Part shown: one piece after another, positions 8,490 through 17,865 of the stretch
How positions within the stretch are numbered: the stretch's first letter is position 1
How the letters are laid out: every line of letters begins with the position of its first letter
Source: Burkholderia stabilis
GTDB lineage: Bacteria; Pseudomonadota; Gammaproteobacteria; Burkholderiales; Burkholderiaceae
Reading direction: 5' to 3'
NCBI RefSeq assembly: GCF_001742165.1
Contig: NZ_CP016443.1
Span: forward strand, 2,232,001 to 2,296,000
DNA length: 64,000 nt
Made by a program: the position numbers and the translations under genes
The notes under the pieces: generated by a model
The model's database searches: none
The model's input: only the letters and a program-made list of their open reading frames with translations
Told to the model about the DNA's origin: nothing

Positions 8490-9565
8490 TGCGACGCGAA
8501 ATCGAATCGATCGACGACAGCGCGGCGCTCGTCGCGCAGGTCGACGCCGCGATCCGCGAGCGCCAGCCGCTGCACATCCGCGGCGCCGGCACGAAGGCGT
8601 TTCTCGGCCGCCCCGTCGAAGGCCGCACGCTCGACGTGCGCACGCATCGCGGCATCGTCGCGTACGACCCGACCGAGCTCGTCGTCACCGCGCGCGCAGG
8701 CACGCCGCTCGCCGAACTCGAAGCGATGCTCGACGCGGCCGGCCAGATGCTGCCGTGCGAACCGCCGTCGTTCGGCGGCGCGGCGACGGTCGGCGGGATG
8801 TTCGCGGCGGCGCTGTCGGGACCGCGCCGCCCATGGGCCGGCGCGGTGCGCGACTTCGTGCTCGGCTGCCGCGTGATCACCGGCCACGCGAAGCACCTGC
8901 GCTTCGGCGGCGAAGTGATGAAGAACGTCGCGGGCTACGACGTGTCGCGGCTGCTCGCGGGCAGCTTCGGCTGCCTCGGCGTCGTGACCGAGGTATCGCT
9001 GAAGGTGCTGCCGAAGCCGCGCGCAACGTGCGATCTCGCATTGCCGCTCGCTGCGGCCGACGCCGTGCCGCGCGTCGCCGCGTGGCGGCGCGCGGGGCTG
9101 CCGCTCGCGGGCGCGTGCCATGCGGATGGCGTGCTGCGCGTGCGGATCGAAGGCGGAGAGGGCTCGGTGAAGGCCGCGCGCGACACGATCGGCGGCGATC
9201 CGATGGGCGGCGCCGACGACGCGTTCTGGGCACGGCTGCGCGATCTCGCGCTGCCGTTCTTCGACGATCCGCGCCCGCTGTGGCGTGTGTCGGTGCCGGC
9301 CGCCGCGCCGCTCGACGCATTGCCCGGCGCACTGCTCGCCGACTGGGGCGGCGCCCAGCGCTGGCTGAAGAGCGACGCCGCGCCGGCCGACGTGCAGCGG
9401 CTCGCCGCGCAATGGGGCGGCCACGCGACCTGCTTCACGCCGGGCACGACTCACGAGCCGTTCCAGCCGCTGCCGCCCGCGCTGCTGCGCGTGCACCGAC
9501 AGCTCAAGGCGCAGCTCGATCCGCACGCGATCTTCAATCCCGGCCGCCTCTACGCCGATTTCTGA
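8489..9565 (+). CDS. glcE: Glycolate oxidase subunit GlcE
   Basis: 358 residues from the ATG that overlaps the glcD stop. Second FAD-binding subunit with the shortened fold: HIRGAGTKAFLGRPVEG, a PP-loop region LPCEPPSFGGAATVGGMFAAALSGPRRPW, GEVMKNVAGYDVSRLLAGSFGCLGVVTEVSLKVLPKPRA, and the ending LDPHAIFNPGRLYADF. It works with GlcD and GlcF as a membrane-associated complex. Separated from glcF by 19 bases. Confidence 0.92.
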   Translation: MRREIESIDDSAALVAQVDAAIRERQPLHIRGAGTKAFLGRPVEGRTLDVRTHRGIVAYDPTELVVTARAGTPLAELEAMLDAAGQMLPCEPPSFGGAATVGGMFAAALSGPRRPWAGAVRDFVLGCRVITGHAKHLRFGGEVMKNVAGYDVSRLLAGSFGCLGVVTEVSLKVLPKPRATCDLALPLAAADAVPRVAAWRRAGLPLAGACHADGVLRVRIEGGEGSVKAARDTIGGDPMGGADDAFWARLRDLALPFFDDPRPLWRVSVPAAAPLDALPGALLADWGGAQRWLKSDAAPADVQRLAAQWGGHATCFTPGTTHEPFQPLPPALLRVHRQLKAQLDPHAIFNPGRLYADF

Positions 9566-9584
9566 CCTTCGACGCAACCCGCCG

Positions 9585-10805
9585 ATGCAAACCAATCTCA
9601 GCGAAGCAAGCAAGGCCCTCGCCCGGGCCGACGAAGCGGAAGCGATCCTGCGCGCATGCGTGCACTGCGGCTTCTGCAATGCGACCTGCCCGACCTACCA
9701 GGTGCTCGGCAACGAGCTCGACGGGCCGCGCGGACGCATCTACCTGATCAAGCAACTGCTCGAAGGCGAGCCGTGCGGCGAGCGCACGCAGCAGCATCTC
9801 GACCGCTGCCTGACGTGCCGCAACTGCGAGACGACCTGCCCGTCCGGCGTGCGGTATCACACGCTGCTCGACATCGGCCGCGCGGAAGCCGAGAAGCGCG
9901 TGCAACGGCCCGCGCGCGAGCGCCTGCTGCGCGCGGGGCTGCGCCATGTCGTGCCGCGCCCGGCGACGTTCGCCGCGCTGCTGAAGGCCGGCCGCGCGCT
10001 GCGCCCGCTGCTGCCCGGCGCGCTGCAGGACAAGATTCCGGCCGCCGCTCCCGCCGCCGCGCCGCGCCCGGCCGTGCGGCACGCGCGGCGCGTACTGATG
10101 CTCGAAGGGTGCGTGCAGCCGTCGCTGTCGCCGAACACCAACGCGGCCGCCGCGCGCGTGCTCGACCGGCTCGGCATCAGCGTGAGCCCGGCGCGCGAAG
10201 CCGGCTGCTGCGGCGCGACCGAATACCACCTGAACGCGCAGGACGCGGGCCTCGCCCGCGCGCGCCGCAACATCGACGCGTGGTGGCCCGCGATCGAGGC
10301 CGGCGCCGAAGCGATCGTGCTGACCGCGAGCGGCTGCGGCGCGTTCGTCAAGGAATACGGCGACCTGCTGCGCTCCGACCCCGCCTATGCTGAGAAGGCG
10401 CGGCGTGTCAGCGCGCTCGCGCGCGACCTCGTCGAGGTGATCGCGGCCGAACCGCTCGACGCGCTGGCCAATGCGACGCCGCGCCGCGTCGCGGTCCACT
10501 GCCCGTGCACGCTGCAGCATGCGCAGCGGCTCGGCGGCGCGGTCGACAGCATCCTGACGCGGCTCGGCTTCGATCTGACGAATGTCGCCGACGGTCATCT
10601 GTGCTGCGGCTCGGCCGGCACGTACTCGCTGACGCAGCCCGAACTCGCGACCCGGCTGCGCGACAACAAACTCGATGCGCTCGAAGCCGCGCGGCCGGAC
10701 CTGATTGTCACGGCCAACGTCGGCTGCCAGACTCACCTGAACGGCGCGGGCCGCACGCCCGTGCGTCACTGGATCGAACTCGTCGACAACCGACTCGTCA
10801 ACTGA
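9585..10805 (+). CDS. glcF: Glycolate oxidase iron-sulfur subunit GlcF
   Basis: 406 residues. Two ferredoxin-type 4Fe-4S clusters near residues 24-85 (CVHCGFCNATCP and CLTCRNCETTCP) and two CCG domains (EAGCCGATEYHL near 206 and GHLCCGSAGTYSL near 340). Passes electrons from GlcD/E flavins to the quinone pool. Conventional length for the family and intact motifs. Followed at 22 bases by glcG. Confidence 0.93.
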   Translation: MQTNLSEASKALARADEAEAILRACVHCGFCNATCPTYQVLGNELDGPRGRIYLIKQLLEGEPCGERTQQHLDRCLTCRNCETTCPSGVRYHTLLDIGRAEAEKRVQRPARERLLRAGLRHVVPRPATFAALLKAGRALRPLLPGALQDKIPAAAPAAAPRPAVRHARRVLMLEGCVQPSLSPNTNAAAARVLDRLGISVSPAREAGCCGATEYHLNAQDAGLARARRNIDAWWPAIEAGAEAIVLTASGCGAFVKEYGDLLRSDPAYAEKARRVSALARDLVEVIAAEPLDALANATPRRVAVHCPCTLQHAQRLGGAVDSILTRLGFDLTNVADGHLCCGSAGTYSLTQPELATRLRDNKLDALEAARPDLIVTANVGCQTHLNGAGRTPVRHWIELVDNRLVN

Positions 10806-10827
10806 CCGCTGACTCCGGAGAAATCCC

Positions 10828-11232
10828 ATGCAAACGAAACCCGAACTCGAACTCGCCGATGCCGACCGCATGCTCGCCGCCGCCCGCGCGGAAGCGGAAC
10901 GCCACGGCTGGGCCGTGTCGATCGCCGTCGTCGACGATGGCGGCCACCTGCTCGCGTTCGCGCGGCTGGACGGCGCCTCGCCGGCCAGCGCAGCCATCTC
11001 GCAGGACAAGGCGCGCGCGGCGGCGCTCGGCCGTCGCGAGACGAAGGCGTATGAGGATATGATCAACGGTGGCCGCACCGCGTTTCTCAGCGCGCCGCTG
11101 ACGGGTTTGCTCGAAGGCGGCGTGCCGGTCACGGTCGGCGGCCGGATCGCGGGCGCGATCGGCGTGTCTGGCGTAAAGTCCGAGCAGGATGCGCAGATCG
11201 CCCGCGCCGGCACACAAAGCGTCGCGACATAA
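10828..11232 (+). CDS. glcG: GlcG/HbpS family protein
   Basis: 134 residues of the small GlcG/HbpS fold ([58 protein letters not shown]...[13 protein letters not shown]). In other species GlcG accompanies glycolate oxidase genes and HbpS homologues bind heme; the exact role is unknown. Ribosome site GGAGAAAT lies just before the ATG. The position between glcF and glcB supports co-transcription. Confidence 0.85.
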   Translation: MQTKPELELADADRMLAAARAEAERHGWAVSIAVVDDGGHLLAFARLDGASPASAAISQDKARAAALGRRETKAYEDMINGGRTAFLSAPLTGLLEGGVPVTVGGRIAGAIGVSGVKSEQDAQIARAGTQSVAT

Positions 11233-11273
11233 CCAGCCAAGTCGCGCGCGCATTTTCCCCGGGAGGATTAACG

Positions 11274-13448
11274 ATGATCGACCAAGCAGGACTGCAAGTC
11301 GCGCCAGCGCTGAGCCAGTTCATTGAAAACGAAGCGCTGCCGGGCACCGGCATCGACAAGGCCGCGTTCTGGAGCGGTTTCTCGGCCCTGGTGCACGACC
11401 TGGCGCCGCGCAACCGCGAGCTGCTCGCGGAACGCGACCGCCTGCAGCAGGAACTCGACACCTGGCACCGCGCGCACCCCGGCCCCGTGCACGATCACGC
11501 CGCGTATCGCGCGTTCCTCGAAAAGATCGGCTACCTCGTGCCGGTTCCGTCGAACGTCGCGGCAGCCACCGCGAACGTCGACAGCGAGATCGCCACGCAG
11601 GCCGGCCCGCAGCTCGTCGTGCCGCTGTCGAACGCGCGCTATGCGCTGAACGCCGCGAACGCGCGCTGGGGCAGCCTGTACGACGCGCTGTACGGCACCG
11701 ACGCGCTGCCCGAAGACGGCGGCGCCGAACGCACCTCGGCCTACAACCCGACGCGCGGCCAGCGCGTGATCGACTACGCGCGCAACGTGCTCGACAACGC
11801 GGCGCCGCTCGCGAGCGGCTCGCATCGCGACGTGCTGCGCTACCGCGTGCAGGACGGCCAGCTCGCCGCCGAAACCGCCAAGGGCGTCGTGCACCTCGCG
11901 CAGCCGGCGCAGTTCGTCGGCTACCAGGGCGCGGCCGACGCGCCGTCCGCCATTCTGCTGAAGCACAACGGCCTGCACCTCGAGATCCAGATCGACGGCT
12001 CGACGCCGATCGGCCGCGCCGATCTCGCGAACGTGAAGGACGTCGTGCTCGAAGCCGCGGTCAGCACGATCATCGACTGCGAGGATTCGGTCGCGGCGGT
12101 CGACGCCGACGATAAAGTCCAGCTCTACCGCAACTGGCTCGGCCTGATGCAGGGCACGCTCGTCGAGGAAGTCGCGAAGGGCGGCAAGTCCTTCACGCGC
12201 CGCCTGAACGCCGATCGCGAATACACGGCGCCCGGCGGCGGCACGCTGTCGCTGCACGGCCGCTCGCTGCTGTTCGTGCGCAACGTCGGCCACCTGATGA
12301 CCAACGGCGCGGTGCTCGACCGCGACGGCAACGAGATTCCGGAAGGCATTCTCGACGGCGTCGTCACGACGCTGTGCGCGCTGCACGACCTGAAGGCGAA
12401 GCGCAATTCGCGCACCGGCTCGATCTACATCGTGAAGCCGAAGATGCACGGCCCGGTCGAAGTCGCGTTCGCCGATACGCTGTTCGCGCGCATCGAGGAT
12501 CTGTACGGCCTGCCGCGCAACACGCTGAAGATGGGCATCATGGATGAAGAACGCCGCACGAGCGTGAACCTCGCCGCGTGCATCGCGGCGGCGGCCGCGC
12601 GCGTCGCGTTCATCAACACCGGCTTCCTCGACCGCACCGGCGACGAGATGCACACCGCGATGGAAGCGGGCCCGATGATCCGCAAGGGCGACATGAAGTC
12701 GTCGGCCTGGATCACGTCGTACGAACGCAACAACGTGCTCGCGGGCCTGTCGGCCGGCCTGCGCGGCCGCGCGCAGATCGGCAAGGGCATGTGGGCGATG
12801 CCGGACCTGATGCACGCGATGCTCGAACAGAAGATCGCGCATCCGCGCGCCGGCGCGAACACCGCGTGGGTGCCGTCGCCGACCGCCGCGACGCTGCACG
12901 CGCTGCACTACCATCTGGTCGACGTGCAGGCCGTCCAGCAGGAACTCGAAAAGACGCCGTACGCGAGCGAGCGCGACGCGCTGCTCGAAGGCCTGCTGAC
13001 CGTGCCGGTCGTCGAGCACGCCGAATGGAGCGAGGAAGAGATCCTGCGCGAAGTCGAGAACAACGCGCAGGGCATCCTCGGCTACGTCGTGCGCTGGGTC
13101 GAACAGGGCGTCGGCTGCTCGAAGGTGCCGGACATTCACGACGTCGGCCTGATGGAAGACCGCGCGACGCTGCGCATTTCGAGCCAGCACATCGCGAACT
13201 GGCTGCGCCACGGCGTGATCACCGAGGCATTCGTGCTCGACGTGTTCAAGCGGATGGCGCGCGTCGTCGACCAGCAGAACGCCGGCGACCCGAACTATCG
13301 CCCGATGGCGCCCGGCTACGACCAGTCGACCGCGTTCAAGGCCGCGTGCGCGCTCGCGCTGCAGGGCACGTCGCAGCCGAGCGGCTATACCGAGCCGCTG
13401 CTGCACCAGTTCCGGCTCGCGTTCAAGGCGCAACAGCGCGGCGCGTGA
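11274..13448 (+). CDS. glcB: Malate synthase G
   Basis: 724 residues, the usual size of the monomeric G isoform. Condenses glyoxylate with acetyl-CoA to malate, completing glycolate assimilation. Recognisable blocks: [67 protein letters not shown], and [35 protein letters not shown]. Preceded by GGGAGGATTAACG (good ribosome site). Last gene before a strong hairpin terminator at 13491-13515. Confidence 0.95.
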   Translation: MIDQAGLQVAPALSQFIENEALPGTGIDKAAFWSGFSALVHDLAPRNRELLAERDRLQQELDTWHRAHPGPVHDHAAYRAFLEKIGYLVPVPSNVAAATANVDSEIATQAGPQLVVPLSNARYALNAANARWGSLYDALYGTDALPEDGGAERTSAYNPTRGQRVIDYARNVLDNAAPLASGSHRDVLRYRVQDGQLAAETAKGVVHLAQPAQFVGYQGAADAPSAILLKHNGLHLEIQIDGSTPIGRADLANVKDVVLEAAVSTIIDCEDSVAAVDADDKVQLYRNWLGLMQGTLVEEVAKGGKSFTRRLNADREYTAPGGGTLSLHGRSLLFVRNVGHLMTNGAVLDRDGNEIPEGILDGVVTTLCALHDLKAKRNSRTGSIYIVKPKMHGPVEVAFADTLFARIEDLYGLPRNTLKMGIMDEERRTSVNLAACIAAAAARVAFINTGFLDRTGDEMHTAMEAGPMIRKGDMKSSAWITSYERNNVLAGLSAGLRGRAQIGKGMWAMPDLMHAMLEQKIAHPRAGANTAWVPSPTAATLHALHYHLVDVQAVQQELEKTPYASERDALLEGLLTVPVVEHAEWSEEEILREVENNAQGILGYVVRWVEQGVGCSKVPDIHDVGLMEDRATLRISSQHIANWLRHGVITEAFVLDVFKRMARVVDQQNAGDPNYRPMAPGYDQSTAFKAACALALQGTSQPSGYTEPLLHQFRLAFKAQQRGA

Positions 13449-13490
13449 GGCACGCGCATGCGGGCCTGACCCGCATGCCAGCCTGACGAA

Positions 13491-13519
13491 ACGGGCGGCC
13501 CTCGCGGCCGCCCGTTTTC
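13491..13519 (+). terminator. Rho-independent terminator after glcB
   Basis: Ten-base GC-rich stem ACGGGCGGCC / GGCCGCCCGT around a 5-base loop, directly followed by TTTT. A weaker hairpin GCATGCGGG/CCCGCATGC lies just before it (about 13456-13478). Confidence 0.85.
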
Positions 13520-14010
13520 ATATTCGCGTTCACACGGCCGTTGAAATCGTCCGCTGAAACCGATAATCGGTACATATCACGCGCATTCAGGTTTCGCGCG
13601 CACCCGCCGTTAAATCAGCGGAATCGCCGGCCATGCGCGGCGCGGATGCGTCTGCCATACCGCAAAGCCTTGCACCGCAACGCTTTGCCCAATATTTGCA
13701 AGCCCGGGATTTCACTGTAATTTGATCCGGATCAACGGGTCGCAACATTTTCCGCGCACGCGAACGCGCGCGTTATACTCCGTTGAATCCGCGCTGCCCG
13801 ATTCGTCGGATCGTCGAATCGCGACAGAGGTTGCCGGTGAATGGATGATTTACTGGTTTATCTGGCCGCGATTTCCGATAATCGGTGTCCATTTTCTCCG
13901 CAGTGCGGAAAAGAGGCGCCGGAAGGGCCACACCGGATCGCCGCCGACACGTCATACGAACAATCGCATCGGCCCGCTGTCCGGCGGCGATGCCCATCGA
14001 TCCACGGACC
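13520..14010. other. Intergenic region upstream of the cyclase gene
   Basis: About 490 bases holding the promoter of the 14011-15573 cyclase. It is AT-richer than its surroundings around 13550-13770 (for example 13690-13735). Coding frames could start as early as 13885 for the cyclase, but the extra residues are Arg-rich and lack family character. No RNA gene recognised. Confidence 0.5.
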
Positions 14011-15573
14011 ATGGCAGAAACCGACTACGCAATGCCCAGCGAATCCGGCCTGACCAGCCGTGTCGCCGCTCATTTGCGCCGGTTCCTGTTGCCGCACCTG
14101 ATCTTCTATACGGGGCTGCTGATCGCGCTGCTCCTGCTGCTCCTGTGCGGGATCGTGCTGTACGAAGGCCGCATCGACGCGCGCGACCGCTCGCGCACGA
14201 TGCAGCAAAACCTCGCGCTGATGGCCTCGTGGGACATCGAGCGCAACATCGAGATCTATTCGCTGTCGCTTGAGGCCGTCGTCGAAGGCGAGAACGACCC
14301 CGCGGTGGTCGCGCTGCCGATGTCGCTGCGCCGCCAGGTGCTGTTCGACCGCGCGACGACGGCGAAATACCTCGGCGGCATCTACGTGCTCGACGCCAAG
14401 GGCGACATCGCGGTCGACGGCAAGAGCGACGTGCCGCGCAAGGCCAATTTCGGCAACGAGCCGTATTTCACCGTCCACCGCGACCACCCCGACGTCGGCC
14501 TGTACGTCAGCGACCCGTATCACTCGCGGCTGCGCGGCGGCTCGCCGAGCATCGCGCTCAGCCGGCGGATCACGCGGCCCGACGGCTCGTTCGGCGGCGT
14601 CGCGGTGATGTCGATCCGGCTCGAATATTTCCAGAACCTGTTCTCGCGGCTGTCGCTCGGCGATCGCGGCTCGATCGCGCTGATCAACACGAACGGCCTG
14701 ATGGTCGCGCGCGAGCCGTACGACCCGAAGATCGTCGGCCGCAACATCAGCCGCGCCAGCACGTTCCGGCAGTTCATGACCGCCAGCGAAGGCAGCTTCG
14801 CCGACACCGCGTCGATCGACGGCGTGCGGCGCCTGTACGTGTTCCGGCACCTCGAACAGTTGCCGCTCATCATCATGGTCGCGCGCTCGGAAGCGGACAC
14901 CTACGCCGCGTGGTACGACCGCGCGATCCCGATCGGCTCCGCGATGGCCGCGCTCGCGATCGGCTTCGTCGGCCTGTCGCTGCTGCTCGACGTGCAGTTG
15001 CGCAAACGCCACCGCGCGGAAACCGAGCTGCAGGCGCTCGCGCGCACCGACGGCCTGACGGGCCTCGACAACCGCCGGATGCTCGACGTCACGCTCGCGC
15101 GCGAATGGCGCCGCGCCGCGCGCTCGCAGCACGCGCTGTCGCTGCTGTTCATCGACGTCGATTACTTCAAGCGCTACAACGACACGCAGGGCCACCAGGC
15201 CGGCGACGACGCGCTCGCCGCGGTCGGCCACTGCATCGCCGGCTGCCTGCGCCGCCCGGCCGACTATGCGGCGCGCTACGGCGGCGAGGAGTTCGTCGTC
15301 GTGCTGCCCGACGTCGACACGGAAGGCGCGGTGACGATCGCCGAGACGATCCGCACGGGCATTCTCGATCTCGGCATCCGGCACGACGCCGGCTCGTCCG
15401 GCCGCCTGACGGTCAGCATCGGCGTGACGACCAGCTACCCCGAACACGACGACGACATGCAGGCCGCGCTGAAGCTCGCCGACGATGCGCTGTATCGCGC
15501 GAAGGAAGGCGGGCGCAACCGCATCGTCGTGGAGACGGCCGCCGCCGGCGGTCCCGCCGCGCGGCGCGCCTGA
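14011..15573 (+). CDS. Membrane diguanylate cyclase with periplasmic Cache domain
   Basis: 520 residues from MAETDYAMPSES. Layout: helix at about 25-48 (LIFYTGLLIALLLLLLCGIVLY), a periplasmic dCache sensor (about 50-305; SIALINTNGLMVAREPYDPKIVGRN), helix at about 312-335, then a GGDEF domain with RYGGEEF active site and an RPAD inhibitory site five residues before it. It should make c-di-GMP from two GTP in response to a periplasmic ligand. An upstream in-frame ATG at 13990 is possible; neither start has a strong ribosome site. Confidence 0.9.
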   Translation: MAETDYAMPSESGLTSRVAAHLRRFLLPHLIFYTGLLIALLLLLLCGIVLYEGRIDARDRSRTMQQNLALMASWDIERNIEIYSLSLEAVVEGENDPAVVALPMSLRRQVLFDRATTAKYLGGIYVLDAKGDIAVDGKSDVPRKANFGNEPYFTVHRDHPDVGLYVSDPYHSRLRGGSPSIALSRRITRPDGSFGGVAVMSIRLEYFQNLFSRLSLGDRGSIALINTNGLMVAREPYDPKIVGRNISRASTFRQFMTASEGSFADTASIDGVRRLYVFRHLEQLPLIIMVARSEADTYAAWYDRAIPIGSAMAALAIGFVGLSLLLDVQLRKRHRAETELQALARTDGLTGLDNRRMLDVTLAREWRRAARSQHALSLLFIDVDYFKRYNDTQGHQAGDDALAAVGHCIAGCLRRPADYAARYGGEEFVVVLPDVDTEGAVTIAETIRTGILDLGIRHDAGSSGRLTVSIGVTTSYPEHDDDMQAALKLADDALYRAKEGGRNRIVVETAAAGGPAARRA

Positions 15574-15732
15574 GCGGCAGCGGGGCGGCCGCCCGGCCGC
15601 TCGCGGGCAAAATCGCCGACAATGTCGGCTCCATACGCCACTGCGGCCACTGCGGCCACTGCGGCCACCGCGCCGCCGCGCGGCTGACGCGCCCGGCCGG
15701 CCCGCACCGGTGCGCGGCCGTTTCACACCACC

Positions 15733-17115
15733 ATGAGACTCAAGGCAAAGATCTTCCTTCTGGCCATCGTGCCGTTCCTGCTCGCGATCGCCGGCATCGG
15801 CTTCGGCGTGCGCCAGCAGGCGACGTCGCTCGCGCGCACGCAGCACGCGACGATCCAGGCCGCCTACCTGTCGAGCAAGGAAGTCGAGCTGAAGCACTAC
15901 GTCGAGCTCGCGACGAGCGCGATCATGCCGCTCTACGACGCGAGCGGCCGCAATGCGCGCGACGAAGCGATGCTGCGCACGCAGGCGCTCGCGATGCTGC
16001 AGAAGATGGATTTCGGGCCGGACGGCTATTTCTTCGTCTACGACCTGCACGGCAATTCGCTGATGCATCCGCGCGAGCCCGAGCGCGTCGGCCACAACTA
16101 CTGGTCGATGCGCGACCCGCAGGGCGCGCTGACGATCCAGAAGCTGATCGGCGCGGCGTCGAACGGCGGCGGCTACGTGCGCTACGCGTGGCAGCGGCCG
16201 TCGACGGGCCGCGTCGCGCCGAAGCTCGGCTACGTCGTCGCGCTCGAGCGCTGGGGCTGGATGGTCGGCACGGGCATCTATCTCGACGACGTCGACACCG
16301 CGCTGCAGCGCATCGACGCGCGCGCGTCCGCGAACATCGAGCGCACGATGAGCTGGCTCACCGCGATCGCGCTCACCGGCGCGGCGGCGATCGCCGTGTG
16401 CGCGCTGGTGTTGAACGTCAGCGAGTCGCGCAGCGCCGACGCGAAGCTCAAGCAGCTTGCGCAGCGCGTGGTCGAATCGCAGGAGCACGAGCGCGCGCGG
16501 CTGTCGCGCGAGCTGCATGACGGGATCAGCCAGATGATGGTGTCCGCGAAGCTGATGCTCGAATCCGCGCTCGCGCGCTTCGAGCGCGGCGCGGCGCGCG
16601 TGCCCGAGGCCGAGCAGGCGCTCACGTCCGGCGTCGGGCGGCTCGGCGACACGCTGCGCGAAGTGCGGCGCATCTCGCATGCGCTGCGTCCCGCGATGCT
16701 CGACGATCTCGGCCTCGCGGCCGCGCTCGAGCAGCTCGTCCGCGAGTTCGGCGCCGAAAGCGGCATCGACATCGGCTATACGCAGGTCGCGCACAGCGGC
16801 ACGCGGCCGCTGCCCGCGGCCATCAACACCGCGCTGTTCCGGATCGCCCAGGAGGCGCTCAGCAACATCGTGCATCATGCGCAGGCGTCGCGCGCGGCCG
16901 TCACGCTGGACGTCGGCGCACAATCCGTCACGCTGACCATCGCCGACAACGGCTGCGGCTTCGACGCCGAGCGCTTGCAGGCCGACGCGCACCGCGGCAT
17001 CGGCCTGCGCAACATGCGCGAGCGTCTCGACGCGCTCGGCGGCATGCTGACGATCACGTCGCAGGTCGGCCACACGATCGTGGCCGCGCGCGTGCCGCTG
17101 CGCCGCGACGCCTGA
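15733..17115 (+). CDS. Two-component sensor histidine kinase (Cache, HisKA_3)
   Basis: 460 residues. N-terminal helix (LKAKIFLLAIVPFLLAIAGIGFGV), a periplasmic single-Cache domain (about 35-200; FGPDGYFFVYDLHGNSLMHP), second helix (about 212-230), then a NarX/DegS-type dimerisation domain with the phosphorylatable His in RLSRELHDGISQMM and an HATPase_c domain (IAQEALSNIVHHAQASRA; IADNGCGFD; GIGLRNMRERLDALGG). Its partner is the NarL-type regulator 30 bases downstream. The Cache fold suggests a small organic acid ligand, but the signal is not known. Confidence 0.92.
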   Translation: MRLKAKIFLLAIVPFLLAIAGIGFGVRQQATSLARTQHATIQAAYLSSKEVELKHYVELATSAIMPLYDASGRNARDEAMLRTQALAMLQKMDFGPDGYFFVYDLHGNSLMHPREPERVGHNYWSMRDPQGALTIQKLIGAASNGGGYVRYAWQRPSTGRVAPKLGYVVALERWGWMVGTGIYLDDVDTALQRIDARASANIERTMSWLTAIALTGAAAIAVCALVLNVSESRSADAKLKQLAQRVVESQEHERARLSRELHDGISQMMVSAKLMLESALARFERGAARVPEAEQALTSGVGRLGDTLREVRRISHALRPAMLDDLGLAAALEQLVREFGAESGIDIGYTQVAHSGTRPLPAAINTALFRIAQEALSNIVHHAQASRAAVTLDVGAQSVTLTIADNGCGFDAERLQADAHRGIGLRNMRERLDALGGMLTITSQVGHTIVAARVPLRRDA

Positions 17116-17145
17116 CGACGCACCCCATCACAGGAGACCTTTCGC

Positions 17146-17790
17146 ATGAGCGCCCCCGACACCGCCCGGCCCGCCGCCCGACTGCTGCTCGTCGACGATC
17201 ACCCGCTCGTGCGCGACGGCCTGCGGATGCGGCTCGAAGCGGCCGATCTGTCCGTGGTCGGCGAGGCCGGCAACGCCGACGAAGCGCTCGCGCTCGCCGC
17301 GTCGCTCGAACCCGATCTCGCGCTGATGGACGTCGGCATGAACGGGATGAACGGCATCACGCTCGCCGGTGTATTCCACGAGCGCTTTCCGGGCATCCGC
17401 GTGCTGATGCTGTCGATGCACGACAACATCGAATACGTGACGCAGGCCGTGCGCGCCGGCGCGAGCGGCTACCTGCTGAAGGATTCGCCCGCGAGCGAGA
17501 TCGTCCGCGCGATCGGCGCGGTGCTGGCCGGCCAGACGTTCTTCAGCGAAGGGCTCGCCGCGCGGATGATCCACGCGAGCGCGACCGCGTCGCCGCTCGA
17601 TCGCCTGACGCCGCGCGAACGCGACATCCTCGACGCGCTGGCCGAAGGACTGTCGAGCAAGCAGATCGCGCAGCAGACGGCGCTGTCGGTGCGCACGGTG
17701 GAGACGCACCGGCTCAACCTGAAACGCAAGCTCGAGATCGAAGGACAGGCCGAACTGATCAAGTTCGCGGTCGAGCATCGGCGGCGGTAG
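17146..17790 (+). CDS. NarL/FixJ-type response regulator
   Basis: 214 residues. Receiver domain with acidic DD at 17-18, phospho-acceptor Asp62 (LALMDVGMNG) and Lys in GYLLKD; LuxR-type helix-turn-helix near 150-205 (LTPRERDILDALAEGLSSKQIAQQTALSVRTVETHRLNLKRKL). Follows the HisKA_3 kinase gene after a GGAGACC ribosome site, so they form one operon. Target genes are not evident; the neighbouring Cache-GGDEF gene is an obvious candidate. Confidence 0.93.
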   Translation: MSAPDTARPAARLLLVDDHPLVRDGLRMRLEAADLSVVGEAGNADEALALAASLEPDLALMDVGMNGMNGITLAGVFHERFPGIRVLMLSMHDNIEYVTQAVRAGASGYLLKDSPASEIVRAIGAVLAGQTFFSEGLAARMIHASATASPLDRLTPRERDILDALAEGLSSKQIAQQTALSVRTVETHRLNLKRKLEIEGQAELIKFAVEHRRR

Positions 17791-17865
17791 GGTGGCGGTA
17801 ACGCGGTCGCCCCGTCACCGCTGCCTCCGGCGAAAACGGAATACGCGGCGCGCACGCATGCCGAG

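Noticed and set aside
13858..17073. Minus-strand open frame of over 1000 codons opposite the cyclase and kinase genes
   Set aside because: Arg/Ala/Asp-rich shadow frame caused by GC-rich third positions of the real plus-strand genes.
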